DNA from: Pseudomonadota bacterium
GTDB taxonomy: Bacteria; Verrucomicrobiota; Verrucomicrobiia; Limisphaerales; SXTU01
Assembly (NCBI GenBank): GCA_009922615.1
Contig: RFVF01000024.1
Coordinates: 1 to 64,000, forward strand
Reading direction: 5' to 3'
DNA length: 64,000 nucleotides
Shown: positions 55,966 to 64,000 of the stretch, piece by piece
Numbering within the stretch: position 1 is the first letter of the stretch
Layout: each line of letters opens with the position of its first letter
Made by a program: the position numbers and the translations under genes
The notes under the pieces: generated by a model
The model's input: only the letters and a program-made list of their open reading frames with translations
Databases searched by the model: none
What the model was told of the DNA's origin: nothing

Positions 55966-56607
55966 TCAGGCTGCGGGCCGCGCGAGAGGTTCGAATTGCT
56001 TTGATTCCGGGTTGAAGGCGAAAAGTTCGGCGGTGGCGATGTCGAAGAACCAGCCGTGCAGGTGCAACGAGCCGTCCGCCAGGCGGGTCTGCACTGCCGG
56101 GTAAGCTTTCAAGTTCTCGATGGCGAAGAGCACGTTTTCCTCGGCAGCGGCGTTGGCCCGGGCCCGGGGATCGGTGAGGTGTTGATATCCGAGGTGGATG
56201 ACGTCGCGGACCGGTGCGGCCACGTGGAGCCAAGCATCCAGATGGGGCATCGCAGTGCGATTGGGGATGCCCTCGAGCAGTGCGTGCATGGCCCCGCACT
56301 GCGAGTGGCCGCACACGACGATGTCGCTGACATTCAAGGTGGAGACGGCGAATTCGATGGCGGCGGCCGTGGAGTTTGTCTCGCCGGTCACGTTCGCGGG
56401 CGGGACGATGTTGCCCACGTTCTTCACGACGAACAAATCGCCGGGCTGGCTCTGCGTGATAAGCTCCGCCAGCACGCGCGAGTCCGAACAGGTGATGAAG
56501 AGGGTGTGCGGGTTCTGGCCTTCCCGGGAAAGCCGCTGGAACAGCGCCCGGTAGGCACCGAATTCTTCCGAACGGAAGCGGTGAACTCCCTCAATTAGCC
56601 GTTGCAT
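55966..56607 (-). CDS. Beta-carbonic anhydrase
   Basis: LFITCSDSRVLAELITQSQPGDLFVVKNVGNIVPP...IEFAVSTLNVSDIVVCGHSQCGAMHALL. Confidence 0.93.
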   Translation of the reverse strand: MQRLIEGVHRFRSEEFGAYRALFQRLSREGQNPHTLFITCSDSRVLAELITQSQPGDLFVVKNVGNIVPPANVTGETNSTAAAIEFAVSTLNVSDIVVCGHSQCGAMHALLEGIPNRTAMPHLDAWLHVAAPVRDVIHLGYQHLTDPRARANAAAEENVLFAIENLKAYPAVQTRLADGSLHLHGWFFDIATAELFAFNPESKQFEPLARPAA

Positions 56608-56707
56608 GACGGCCCCGATGGTGACGAGTGGGGCCGGTGTGCGCCAAGGAAAACTTCCGCGGCGTTGACGCGGGCCCGGCGGAGGGCGCAGATTCCCAAC
56701 TGAAGTT

Positions 56708-57310
56708 GTGACCATCGCCAACCAAGTCACGGTGGGGCGGATTTTGCTCGTGCCCTTTTTCGTCATCCAGGTGCTCTACTACGAGCGCACCGGGGACGAG
56801 TGGCACCGGCTGGCGGCGTTGCTCACCTTTGCACTGGCCACGCTCACGGACGCGCTCGATGGCTACCTCGCGCGGCGCTACCACCAATACACCGAGCTGG
56901 GGGCGTTGCTGGATCCGGTGGCGGACAAAATCCTGCTGGTTTCCGCGCTGGTGTTGCTCACCTTCGACAAGGGAACTCATCTGCCCAACCTTCCGCTCTG
57001 GCTCGCCGGCACGGTGATCGGGCGCGATGCCGTGCAGGCCATCGGGCTGGCCGTGACGCATTACACCGTCGGCAAGGTGCCGATCCGGCCGCGCCTTGTC
57101 GGCAAGGCAGCCACGTTGTTGCTGATGGTCACGGTCATCTGGGCGTTGCTAAAATGGGACGCTGGCTGGCTTCGATGGCTCGCCATTTCGGCGGCCGTTT
57201 GCACGGGCATCTCCGGTGTGCTTTACGTGCTGGACGGAATGAAGCTGCTCAGTGCCAGTCCCGATAGCGCGCCGAAAGCGGAATCCTCACCTAAAACACC
57301 GAACTCTTAA
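56708..57310 (+). CDS. CDP-alcohol phosphatidyltransferase (PgsA-like)
   Basis: TIANQVTVGRILLVPFFV...TDALDGYLARRYHQYTELGALLDPVADKILLVSAL (DGxxAR..G...D...D). Confidence 0.88.
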   Translation: MTIANQVTVGRILLVPFFVIQVLYYERTGDEWHRLAALLTFALATLTDALDGYLARRYHQYTELGALLDPVADKILLVSALVLLTFDKGTHLPNLPLWLAGTVIGRDAVQAIGLAVTHYTVGKVPIRPRLVGKAATLLLMVTVIWALLKWDAGWLRWLAISAAVCTGISGVLYVLDGMKLLSASPDSAPKAESSPKTPNS

Positions 57311-57312
57311 TC

Positions 57313-57783
57313 ATGGCTCACGAACTGCGACTCAAGGAGGGTGACCTCGCCCCGGCATTCACAGCGACCATTAGCGGCGGGCAGACCCTCTCGCTGGCGG
57401 ACTTCAAGGGCCGGCCCGTCATTCTCTATTTCTATCCGAGGGATGACACACCCGGCTGCACGAAGGAGGCGTGCGGCTTCCGCGATGCGTTTGCGCACTT
57501 CACAGCGAAGGGCGCGGTCGTGCTGGGTGTGAGCGCGGATTCGGTGAAGTCGCACGACAAGTTTGTGAAGAAGTTCAAGCTGCCGTTCACACTGCTCGCG
57601 GACGAGGACAAACGCATCGTCGAAGCATACGGCGTGTGGGGCGAAAAGACCTTCATGGGGCGCCGCTTTCAAGGCATTCATCGCGTTACCTTCCTTATCG
57701 GCGGCGACGGGCGCATCCAGAAAATCTGGCCGAAGGTGAAGCCCGAGGAACACGCGGTGGAAGTGCTGGCCGCGCTCGGCTGA
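57313..57783 (+). CDS. bcp: Peroxiredoxin (thioredoxin-dependent thiol peroxidase, Bcp)
   Basis: LKEGDLAPAFTATISGGQTLSLADFKGRPVILYFYPRDDTPGCTKEACGFRDAF. Confidence 0.92.
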   Translation: MAHELRLKEGDLAPAFTATISGGQTLSLADFKGRPVILYFYPRDDTPGCTKEACGFRDAFAHFTAKGAVVLGVSADSVKSHDKFVKKFKLPFTLLADEDKRIVEAYGVWGEKTFMGRRFQGIHRVTFLIGGDGRIQKIWPKVKPEEHAVEVLAALG

Positions 57784-57793
57784 ACGCAACGCG

Positions 57794-59644
57794 TCAGTGC
57801 ACCGCGAGCTTTTCGAAACTCTCCTCGATGAAGGTGGTGTTCTGGATGCGCGCGAGCTTCGCGTAGAGGCCGTCGGTGGCGAGGAGTTCGTCGTGCGTGC
57901 CACGCTCGACGATCTCGCCTTGGCGGAGAACGAGGATTTGGTCGGCGTTGCGAATCGTGCTGAGGCGGTGTGCGATGACGAAGCTGGTGCGGCCCGCCAT
58001 CAGCCGCTCCAGCGCCTCCTGAATCAGTTTCTCGGTCTGCGTGTCCACGCTGGCCGTGGCTTCGTCGAGGATGAGGATGGGCGCGTTTTTCAGAAGCGCA
58101 CGGGCGATGCTCACGCGCTGCTTCTCGCCGACGCTCAACTTCACGCCGCGTTCGCCGACGCGGGCGTCGTAGCCGTCGGGCAGGCGCGTGATGAAGTTGT
58201 GGCAGTTGGCGGCTTTAGCGGCGGCGTGAAGGTCGGCTTCGCTGGCGTCGAGGCGGCCGTAGAGGATGTTTTCGCGAAGGGTGCCGTTGAAGAGGAACGG
58301 CTCTTGAGAAACAACACTGATTTGTTTACGAAGCTTCTCCAGCTCGATGGATCGGATGTCAATCCCATCAATGAAAATCCTGCCAGAGGTAGCTTCGTAA
58401 AACGCGGGGAGCAGGTTGACCAACGTTGATTTGCCTGCACCGGTTGGACCAACGAGCGCAATCTTTTCGCCCGGTTTGGCCAGCAGTGATACATCGCGCA
58501 GGACGATTCGATCGGCGCCGTATTGGAATCCCACATCGGTGTAAACGACTTTGCCCTCTGCACGCCAGCCGAGTGGTGGTCGAGAGGATATTCCGGGAGC
58601 ATTCGTCGAAACATCGGCCGGGCGCTCCTCCGTCGCGTCCATGATGTCGAACACGCGTTCACTCGCCGCCCGCGCGGATTGGAGCATTTGGTTAAGGCCG
58701 TGGAGGCGGCCGATGGGTTCGTAGAAGAGGCCGAGATAGAGGAGGAATTGCACGAGTTCACCCACGGTCATCTTGTTGGCGAGGACTTGCGTGCCGCCGA
58801 ACCAGAGGACGAGTCCGATGCCGAGCGAGGACGCGAAAGCCATCGCCGGCGAGTAGATGGACCAAGCACGCATCACGGTGAGCGTGCCTTGTCGGAGGTC
58901 TTCAGCGCGGGCACCGAAGCGGGCGTCCTCGTGGCGCTCCCGGCCGAAGGATTTGATCTGGCGAATGCCCTGGAGATTGTCCATGAGCAGGGCGTTCATG
59001 GCGCTGGCGGCCTGGCGTTGCGCGCGGTAGCGCTTGTGGGCGGTGAGCGTATACCATAGCGCGCCGCCGATGAGGATGGGCAGCGGCGCGAGCGCGACGG
59101 CGGCGAGCAGCGGGTTCGTGCAAAAGAGAATCGTGAGCACGCCGACGATGCTGAGTATGGCGACGGTGCCTTGCTCGGTGCCGTCAATGAGCAGGCGTTC
59201 CATGGAGTTCACGTCCTCAATGACGCGGGTCATGAGGTCGCCGGACGCGCGTTGATCGAACCAGCCGACAGGGAGACGTTGGAGGCGCGCGTAAACGTCG
59301 CGGCGGATGTCGAGAATAACCTTTTGCTCCAGCTCGTTGTTAAGGCGAATGCGCAGGCCGGTGAAAAGTTCGCGCAAGAAGAACGCGCCGATGAGCAGCG
59401 CCATGACGGGCGTCAGGCTTTCGGCGTTCTTCTTGGTTATGACTTCATCAATGACGTGCTGGGTGAGCTTGGGATAAGTGAACGCGGCGGCGAGGGAGAG
59501 CAGCGCGAAGGTGATCGTGCCCAGCGCCATCAGCTTGTAGGGCAGCAGATAGACGCCGACGCGCCGCACGACCTCGCGGGTCGAGCGCGGCTGCGATTTG
59601 AAACTGGGGTCGGTGTGGGCACCGAAACCGGGATGGGCACTCAT
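57794..59644 (-). CDS. ABC transporter ATP-binding/permease protein (MsbA-like exporter)
   Basis: VALVGPTGAGKSTLVNLLPAFYEATSGRIFIDG...LSVGEKQRVSIARALLKNAPILILDEATASVDTQTEKLIQEAL; N-terminal TM domain. Confidence 0.93.
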   Translation of the reverse strand: MSAHPGFGAHTDPSFKSQPRSTREVVRRVGVYLLPYKLMALGTITFALLSLAAAFTYPKLTQHVIDEVITKKNAESLTPVMALLIGAFFLRELFTGLRIRLNNELEQKVILDIRRDVYARLQRLPVGWFDQRASGDLMTRVIEDVNSMERLLIDGTEQGTVAILSIVGVLTILFCTNPLLAAVALAPLPILIGGALWYTLTAHKRYRAQRQAASAMNALLMDNLQGIRQIKSFGRERHEDARFGARAEDLRQGTLTVMRAWSIYSPAMAFASSLGIGLVLWFGGTQVLANKMTVGELVQFLLYLGLFYEPIGRLHGLNQMLQSARAASERVFDIMDATEERPADVSTNAPGISSRPPLGWRAEGKVVYTDVGFQYGADRIVLRDVSLLAKPGEKIALVGPTGAGKSTLVNLLPAFYEATSGRIFIDGIDIRSIELEKLRKQISVVSQEPFLFNGTLRENILYGRLDASEADLHAAAKAANCHNFITRLPDGYDARVGERGVKLSVGEKQRVSIARALLKNAPILILDEATASVDTQTEKLIQEALERLMAGRTSFVIAHRLSTIRNADQILVLRQGEIVERGTHDELLATDGLYAKLARIQNTTFIEESFEKLAVH

Positions 59645-59791
59645 CTCAAGTCAGGCGTCGATTGAACGCGGGAATCGGGTTTGGGCGAAGCTCAAAGTTT
59701 CTGCCCGCGAAACAGACTTAATGACGCGCAAGCCGACGGTTCCTCTCTTCGGGCGTTTCACAGGCTGGCCCATCTACAGTGAAAACCCGGT

Positions 59792-59820
59792 TTGACGGAA
59801 AGGGCTATTGCCCGTAAATA
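59792..59820 (+). promoter_or_regulatory. Sigma70-like promoter upstream of TA pair
   Basis: TTGACG - 17 bp - TAAATA, with GGGC-tatt-GCCC dyad inside the spacer. Confidence 0.45.
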
Positions 59821-59873
59821 CATTGTCGTGACACCGCAAAGTCAATGGACATACAGCACGAACCGGATGGTTT

Positions 59874-60167
59874 ATGGACTTTGATTGGAACAATCCTTCG
59901 TTTGTGCCGGCGGGCGAGCTGACGCAGCAGGACGTGGAAGAGTCCTTCGAGGATGCATTTGTGGTGCGGTTGCTGCCGGATTCGGCGCGCTTCGCCGGGC
60001 AGGCCCGGTATTTCAATTTGGGCCGCTCTGCTCGCGGCGTGGGTGTGTTCAGCGTCTATCGGACGAACGGGAAGCAGGTGCGGGTGATATTTGCGCGCGA
60101 GTTCCTGCAGGAAGAGCAGTTCTTTTACAAGCGGCGCGTGACGCAGTTGCTGGACCAGAAAGACTGA
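59874..60167 (+). CDS. BrnT-like toxin
   Basis: MDFDWNNPSF...DVEESFEDAFVVRLLPD...ARYFNLGRSARGVGVFSVYRTNGKQVRVIFAREF. Confidence 0.6.
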   Translation: MDFDWNNPSFVPAGELTQQDVEESFEDAFVVRLLPDSARFAGQARYFNLGRSARGVGVFSVYRTNGKQVRVIFAREFLQEEQFFYKRRVTQLLDQKD

Positions 60168-60169
60168 GC

Positions 60170-60454
60170 ATGACCGCAATCTCCAACTGGGAAGCCGTGC
60201 CGGACTTCGAGAGCGAAGAGTCCGAGGCGGAATACTGGCGTGAGCATCGGCTCGACCTCCGGTTGATGGATGCGGCGATGGTCGCCGGAGCGGAATCCAC
60301 GGAATCAGTGACCGTGACGTTGCGCATGGACCCGCGGATGCTTTCACGCATCAAGCGCCTCGCGCGGTCGCGATATCTGAACTACCAGAGCATGGTCAAG
60401 CAGTGGTTGAGCGAACGGATGGAACAGGAATTACGGGACAAAGCATCTAAATGA
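60170..60454 (+). CDS. BrnA/CopG-like antitoxin
   Basis: ESEEAEYWREHRLDL... then VTVTLRMDPRMLSRIKRLARSRYLNYQSMVKQWLSERMEQEL ribbon-helix-helix-like. Confidence 0.65.
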   Translation: MTAISNWEAVPDFESEESEAEYWREHRLDLRLMDAAMVAGAESTESVTVTLRMDPRMLSRIKRLARSRYLNYQSMVKQWLSERMEQELRDKASK

Positions 60455-61107
60455 AAACGACGACAAAACGAGCAACCGCAGCGGCACGAAGCTCGGGGGC
60501 ATTCTCCCTCGTGGAACTTCTGATGGTCATTTCCATCATGGGTATGATCGCGGCCATGACGGTGGCTGGCATCAGAAGCGCGTCCTACAAGCGGGATCGT
60601 TCGGCCGTCGAGGTTCAGTTGTCCAAACTGGTTACGGCCATCGAATCCTACAAATCCAAAACCGGAACTTATCCGCCGGACTGTCCGGCCAACGCCGCCT
60701 TGAATCCGGACCGGAACCCGCTGGCCTACGAGTTGGGTGGTGTTCGCATCGCCGGCGGCAGCTTTGTGGCCGAGGCTGATCCCACGCACACCGTCACGCC
60801 TCCCTTCGCAGTTTTCCCCGGCCTGGGAGGTTTCGTGAACGCTGCCCCGGCCTCGCCCGCGAAGCTGCGCTACTCCCTCGATCTGCGCGGTGGTTCGAGC
60901 AAAACGGCTGACCTCGTCATGATTGATTACACCGGCACCGGGCCGATGATGTTTTTGAAGGTGCAGGCCGATCATCCCACCTTGGGCACCAATGTCTGGC
61001 GTTACCGCGCTTATCCTGCCACCGGGCACAACCCGAAGAGCTTCGACCTCTGGGCGGAGATCAAACAAAGCGGCGGCGGCACCAACATCATCGGCAACTG
61101 GAGATAA
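60451..61107 (+). CDS. Pseudopilin-like protein (prepilin N-terminal domain)
   Basis: GAFSLVELLMVISIMGMIAAMTVAGIRSAS...QLSKLVTAIESYKSKTGTYPPD. Confidence 0.82.
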   Translation: MKTTTKRATAAARSSGAFSLVELLMVISIMGMIAAMTVAGIRSASYKRDRSAVEVQLSKLVTAIESYKSKTGTYPPDCPANAALNPDRNPLAYELGGVRIAGGSFVAEADPTHTVTPPFAVFPGLGGFVNAAPASPAKLRYSLDLRGGSSKTADLVMIDYTGTGPMMFLKVQADHPTLGTNVWRYRAYPATGHNPKSFDLWAEIKQSGGGTNIIGNWR

Positions 61108-61110
61108 TTT

Positions 61111-61875
61111 ATGCTGAAAATAAAACCCAACTCTAATTCAACTCGTTCCAACCATCAGGGCATGACCTTGATCGAACTGCTGGTCGTCATCAGCATCATT
61201 GGCGTGCTGGCTGGTCTGTTGCTGCCGGCCTTGGCTGGCGCGAAAAAGAAGGCGCGTGAGACTCAGGCAAGAAAAGACATGGCCGACATCAAGGGGGCCA
61301 TCAGTGTCTATCAGCAGGATTACAACCGCTTGCCAGCTTCGACTCCTGTTACCACCGCTGCGAACGATTTTACTTATGGCACGACTGGCACTGGCTACGG
61401 CACTAATATCATCAACAGCACCGCAGCGACCTACCAAGCCAATAACTCCGAGTTGATGGTCATTCTCAACGGCGGCAGCACCAACGGCATGACGCTGCCC
61501 ATCGACCCGTCGGTGCAGAACAACATGCGCAACCCGCGCAAGACGGGTTATTACAGTCCCAAACTTGCCACCGGCTCCAGCGCAACCGCTGGTGCGGGCA
61601 TGGGAACCGACGGCGTGATGCGTGATCCGTGGAGCAACCCCTATATCGTCGCGCTAGATCTCAACTATGATGGTTGGGTTTCCAATTCGGTGTATAATGC
61701 ATCCGCCATGAATGCCAGTGGTTCCGCGCTGGTGCGCCAGGGAGGCGCGGGCTCCAGCACTTACGCCTTAAAGGACTCCGTGATGATATTTTCCTTCGGT
61801 CAGGACGGATTCTTTGACAAGACCCTTGCTGCTGATGCCGTGCCCAACAAAGATAACGTCGTGAGCTGGAAGTAA
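61111..61875 (+). CDS. Pseudopilin GspG-like protein
   Basis: [60 protein letters not shown]. Confidence 0.85.
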   Translation: MLKIKPNSNSTRSNHQGMTLIELLVVISIIGVLAGLLLPALAGAKKKARETQARKDMADIKGAISVYQQDYNRLPASTPVTTAANDFTYGTTGTGYGTNIINSTAATYQANNSELMVILNGGSTNGMTLPIDPSVQNNMRNPRKTGYYSPKLATGSSATAGAGMGTDGVMRDPWSNPYIVALDLNYDGWVSNSVYNASAMNASGSALVRQGGAGSSTYALKDSVMIFSFGQDGFFDKTLAADAVPNKDNVVSWK

Positions 61876-61878
61876 GCC

Positions 61879-62880
61879 ATGAAGCTTCCCACCCAAACCC
61901 ATTGCCCAGCGGCCTGTGCCGGTTGGCATGCATCGTTGGCGGGGGAGGCTGGCGGGGCAGGAGAGCCGCGTGCCCAAGCCTTTACGTTGATCGAGATGCT
62001 GGTGGTGCTGGGGATCATCGGCATGTTGGCGGCCATGACGCTTCCCTCCATCAGCAATTCGCGGAAGGGCAACATCTCCGAAAGCGTGACCCGGCAATTG
62101 ATGGACGATCTGGCCAACGCCCGGCTTAAGGCCATGAGTCAGCGCACCAAGGTATTTGTGGTCTTCGCGCCGGACTTGAACTGGTTTGGAACGCTGAACT
62201 CCACTCAGGTCAACATGCTCACGACCAATCTCGCCGCTAATACGATCGTGGGCGGCCAGTTGACCACCTATGCACTGTTTTCCCCCCGTATCGTGGGTGA
62301 CCAACCCGGCCAGAGCACGCCGCGCTATTTGAGCGACTGGCGTTCCTTGCCCAGCGGGTCGTTCATCCCTGCCTCACTATTTCGGGAGCCGGGTGTGTTT
62401 CACAATGTTGCTGGCAACTCGGTGACCAATGCTATTCCCGCTGATGATTCCCCGGGGTCGGTGATGATGAATCTACCATTCGTCGGTTTTGACGAGCAGG
62501 GCAGGTTGTTCGGGAAGAACACCAATATAGCCATCAGCATCATCGAAGGCAGCATTATGCATCCAACGGATGCTACTGGGCAGACCAATCAAGTTGTCAA
62601 TACAGACGCCGTGGAGACTTCCGCGCCCATTCTTTCGGGTGGCATTGTGGCGGGGATCGAATATCTGGTAGCCGGACAATTGATCGGCGGAGTCAGGCCG
62701 GGCATTCGTTATGCCGGGGTGACCTATCGCGCCGGGCAGACTTTTGTAGGTCGGACCGGCTTTCCGAATTACACCGCGCCAGGCGGTGGCATCCCACTGG
62801 GCCGGGTTGTGCATCATTATGGCGTGCGCATTGACTGGATTACCGGTCGGCCCAAGGCCATCAAACCCGAACTGCCATGA
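61879..62880 (+). CDS. Pseudopilin-like protein, resembles Verru_Chthon cassette protein D
   Basis: QAFTLIEMLVVLGIIGMLAAMTLPSISNSRKGN; position in tandem cassette. Confidence 0.7.
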   Translation: MKLPTQTHCPAACAGWHASLAGEAGGAGEPRAQAFTLIEMLVVLGIIGMLAAMTLPSISNSRKGNISESVTRQLMDDLANARLKAMSQRTKVFVVFAPDLNWFGTLNSTQVNMLTTNLAANTIVGGQLTTYALFSPRIVGDQPGQSTPRYLSDWRSLPSGSFIPASLFREPGVFHNVAGNSVTNAIPADDSPGSVMMNLPFVGFDEQGRLFGKNTNIAISIIEGSIMHPTDATGQTNQVVNTDAVETSAPILSGGIVAGIEYLVAGQLIGGVRPGIRYAGVTYRAGQTFVGRTGFPNYTAPGGGIPLGRVVHHYGVRIDWITGRPKAIKPELP

Positions 62881-63572
62881 ACCTTTCTCGCCGTTCTGTC
62901 TTTCCCGCTCTGCCGACGGCCGAACAGGCCTTCACCATGGTCGAGGTCGCCCTGAGCCTGGCAATTGTGGCGTTTGCCATGGTCGCCATCATCGGCGTGA
63001 TGCCGGTGGGCTTGAACGTGCGGAAGGAAAACCGGGAGGACACCATCATTTCGCAGGATGCGACAGCTTTGATCGAGGCCATTCGCAGCGGAGGAGGCGG
63101 TTCGAATCTGAATACAATTGCGGCTGCATTGGTGCAGATGACGGGGCCAGCCAATGCGCTCACGGGCAGCAACTACACATCGGCCGACGTCATCAGCCGG
63201 CTGTGCATTCCGCGTTGGGATTCGGTCAATGCGCCGAGCCTGGTGCGGGCCTACTTTCATGCCATGAGCGGCACGCTGGGCGATGTGTCCGGCACAAACG
63301 TCTCCCCGGTGGCATTCAGCTATGTCGTGACCTCGGAGGTTACCAACTATACTGGCCTCCCAGCCAACGCGGCACTCAACCGCTTTCTCACCAACAACCT
63401 CTACGAAGTGAAGCTCACGTTCCAGTGGCCGGTGTATGAGCCACCGGCCGGTCAGTTCCCCACGAATTTCGGCAACGGCAAGCTAGTGATGCGGACTTTG
63501 GTCAGCGGCGAACTCGTGACCAACGGCTCCGGTGGATACCTGTTCCGGGGGGCAAATTACTACGGTCAATGA
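62877..63572 (+). CDS. Pseudopilin-like protein, resembles Verru_Chthon cassette protein B
   Basis: QAFTMVEVALSLAIVAFAMVAIIGVMPVGLNVRKENREDTIISQDATALIEAIR; ATGA overlap with upstream ORF. Confidence 0.7.
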   Translation: MNLSRRSVFPALPTAEQAFTMVEVALSLAIVAFAMVAIIGVMPVGLNVRKENREDTIISQDATALIEAIRSGGGGSNLNTIAAALVQMTGPANALTGSNYTSADVISRLCIPRWDSVNAPSLVRAYFHAMSGTLGDVSGTNVSPVAFSYVVTSEVTNYTGLPANAALNRFLTNNLYEVKLTFQWPVYEPPAGQFPTNFGNGKLVMRTLVSGELVTNGSGGYLFRGANYYGQ

Positions 63573-64000
63573 AAACCAACTCCACCACCATTCTTGGCCG
63601 GCTTCAGTCGGGCGTCACCATCCTCGAGCTGATGGTGGCCGTGAGCCTGATTTCATTCATCATTCTGGCGCTCTACCAGATGTTTGATCGCACGCAGTCG
63701 CTCATGCGCGGTGCGGTGCGCGAGGCGGACAAGTTTGAGAACGGGCGGGCGGCCATGGACATCCTGCGCCGGGATCTCTCACAGTTGGGCTACGTAAAGC
63801 AGCCCTTCGATTCAGGCACCGGCGCGATAACGAATTGGACGGGAATCAGCCTGCCCCCGACCGCTTATAGTGCGGCGGCAACTTATCCTCCGGGCAGCAC
63901 GGTGCGCTCAGGTGGAACCGCGTATTATGCCATGGCGACCACGACGGGGGTCGCGCCGCCCAGCTACCCGTGGACCTATGCCGCCCCCAATTTCCGAGTT
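63569..64000 (+). CDS. Pseudopilin-like protein, resembles Verru_Chthon cassette protein C; truncated by window end
   Basis: MKTNSTTILGRLQSGVTILELMVAVSLISFIILALYQMFDRTQSLMRGAVREADKFENGRAAMDILRRDLSQLGY; not in ORF track because it runs off the window. Confidence 0.72.
   Translation, partial: MKTNSTTILGRLQSGVTILELMVAVSLISFIILALYQMFDRTQSLMRGAVREADKFENGRAAMDILRRDLSQLGYVKQPFDSGTGAITNWTGISLPPTAYSAAATYPPGSTVRSGGTAYYAMATTTGVAPPSYPWTYAAPNFRV

Overview
The window reads as a high-GC bacterial chromosome segment, most plausibly Verrucomicrobiota. That placement is inferred from tandem pseudopilin-like genes resembling the Verru_Chthon cassette, [18 protein letters not shown] prepilins, and PA14/PQQ/VCBS secreted proteins; no rRNA is present to confirm it. 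I see no tRNA, rRNA, CRISPR array, transposase or prophage. Main blocks: (1) 1-10.9 kb: partial AddB-like nuclease, CotH kinase, DUF3299, prenyltransferase-like protein, triple-PA14 coiled-coil protein and a related neighbour, RsmD. (2) 11-17.4 kb: TIM-barrel isomerase, exonuclease III, SET-domain protein, VCBS and PQQ proteins. (3) 17.6-20.8 kb: overlapping ECF sigma / membrane / CpxP-like / redoxin-cytochrome-PHM-type copper monooxygenase operon. (4) 20.9-29.7 kb: disrupted HEAT-repeat gene, then response regulator, disrupted histidine kinase and an RND efflux system. (5) 29.7-34.8 kb: prepilins, metallophosphoesterase, MGDG-synthase/PHP fusion. (6) 34.9-51.1 kb: phosphate region with a PhoD/PhoX-like composite protein, receiver-only regulator, TonB receptor, 21-bp repeat array, porin with a Pho-box-like site, pstSCAB-phoU. 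(7) 51.1-60 kb: UspA, DUF692 (MNIO) plus partner, ROK kinase, nitroreductase, carbonic anhydrase, PgsA-like, Bcp, ABC exporter. (8) 59.8-64 kb: BrnT/BrnA-like TA pair overlapping a pseudopilin operon. The most notable observations are a PhoX-like domain that seems inserted inside an Ig-like domain of a PhoD-type phosphatase, a DUF692 RiPP-type enzyme pair without a visible precursor, a 9-unit 21-bp array open in several frames, a 29-bp perfect intergenic palindrome, and three interrupted genes. All family calls are from motif recognition only; no searches were run.
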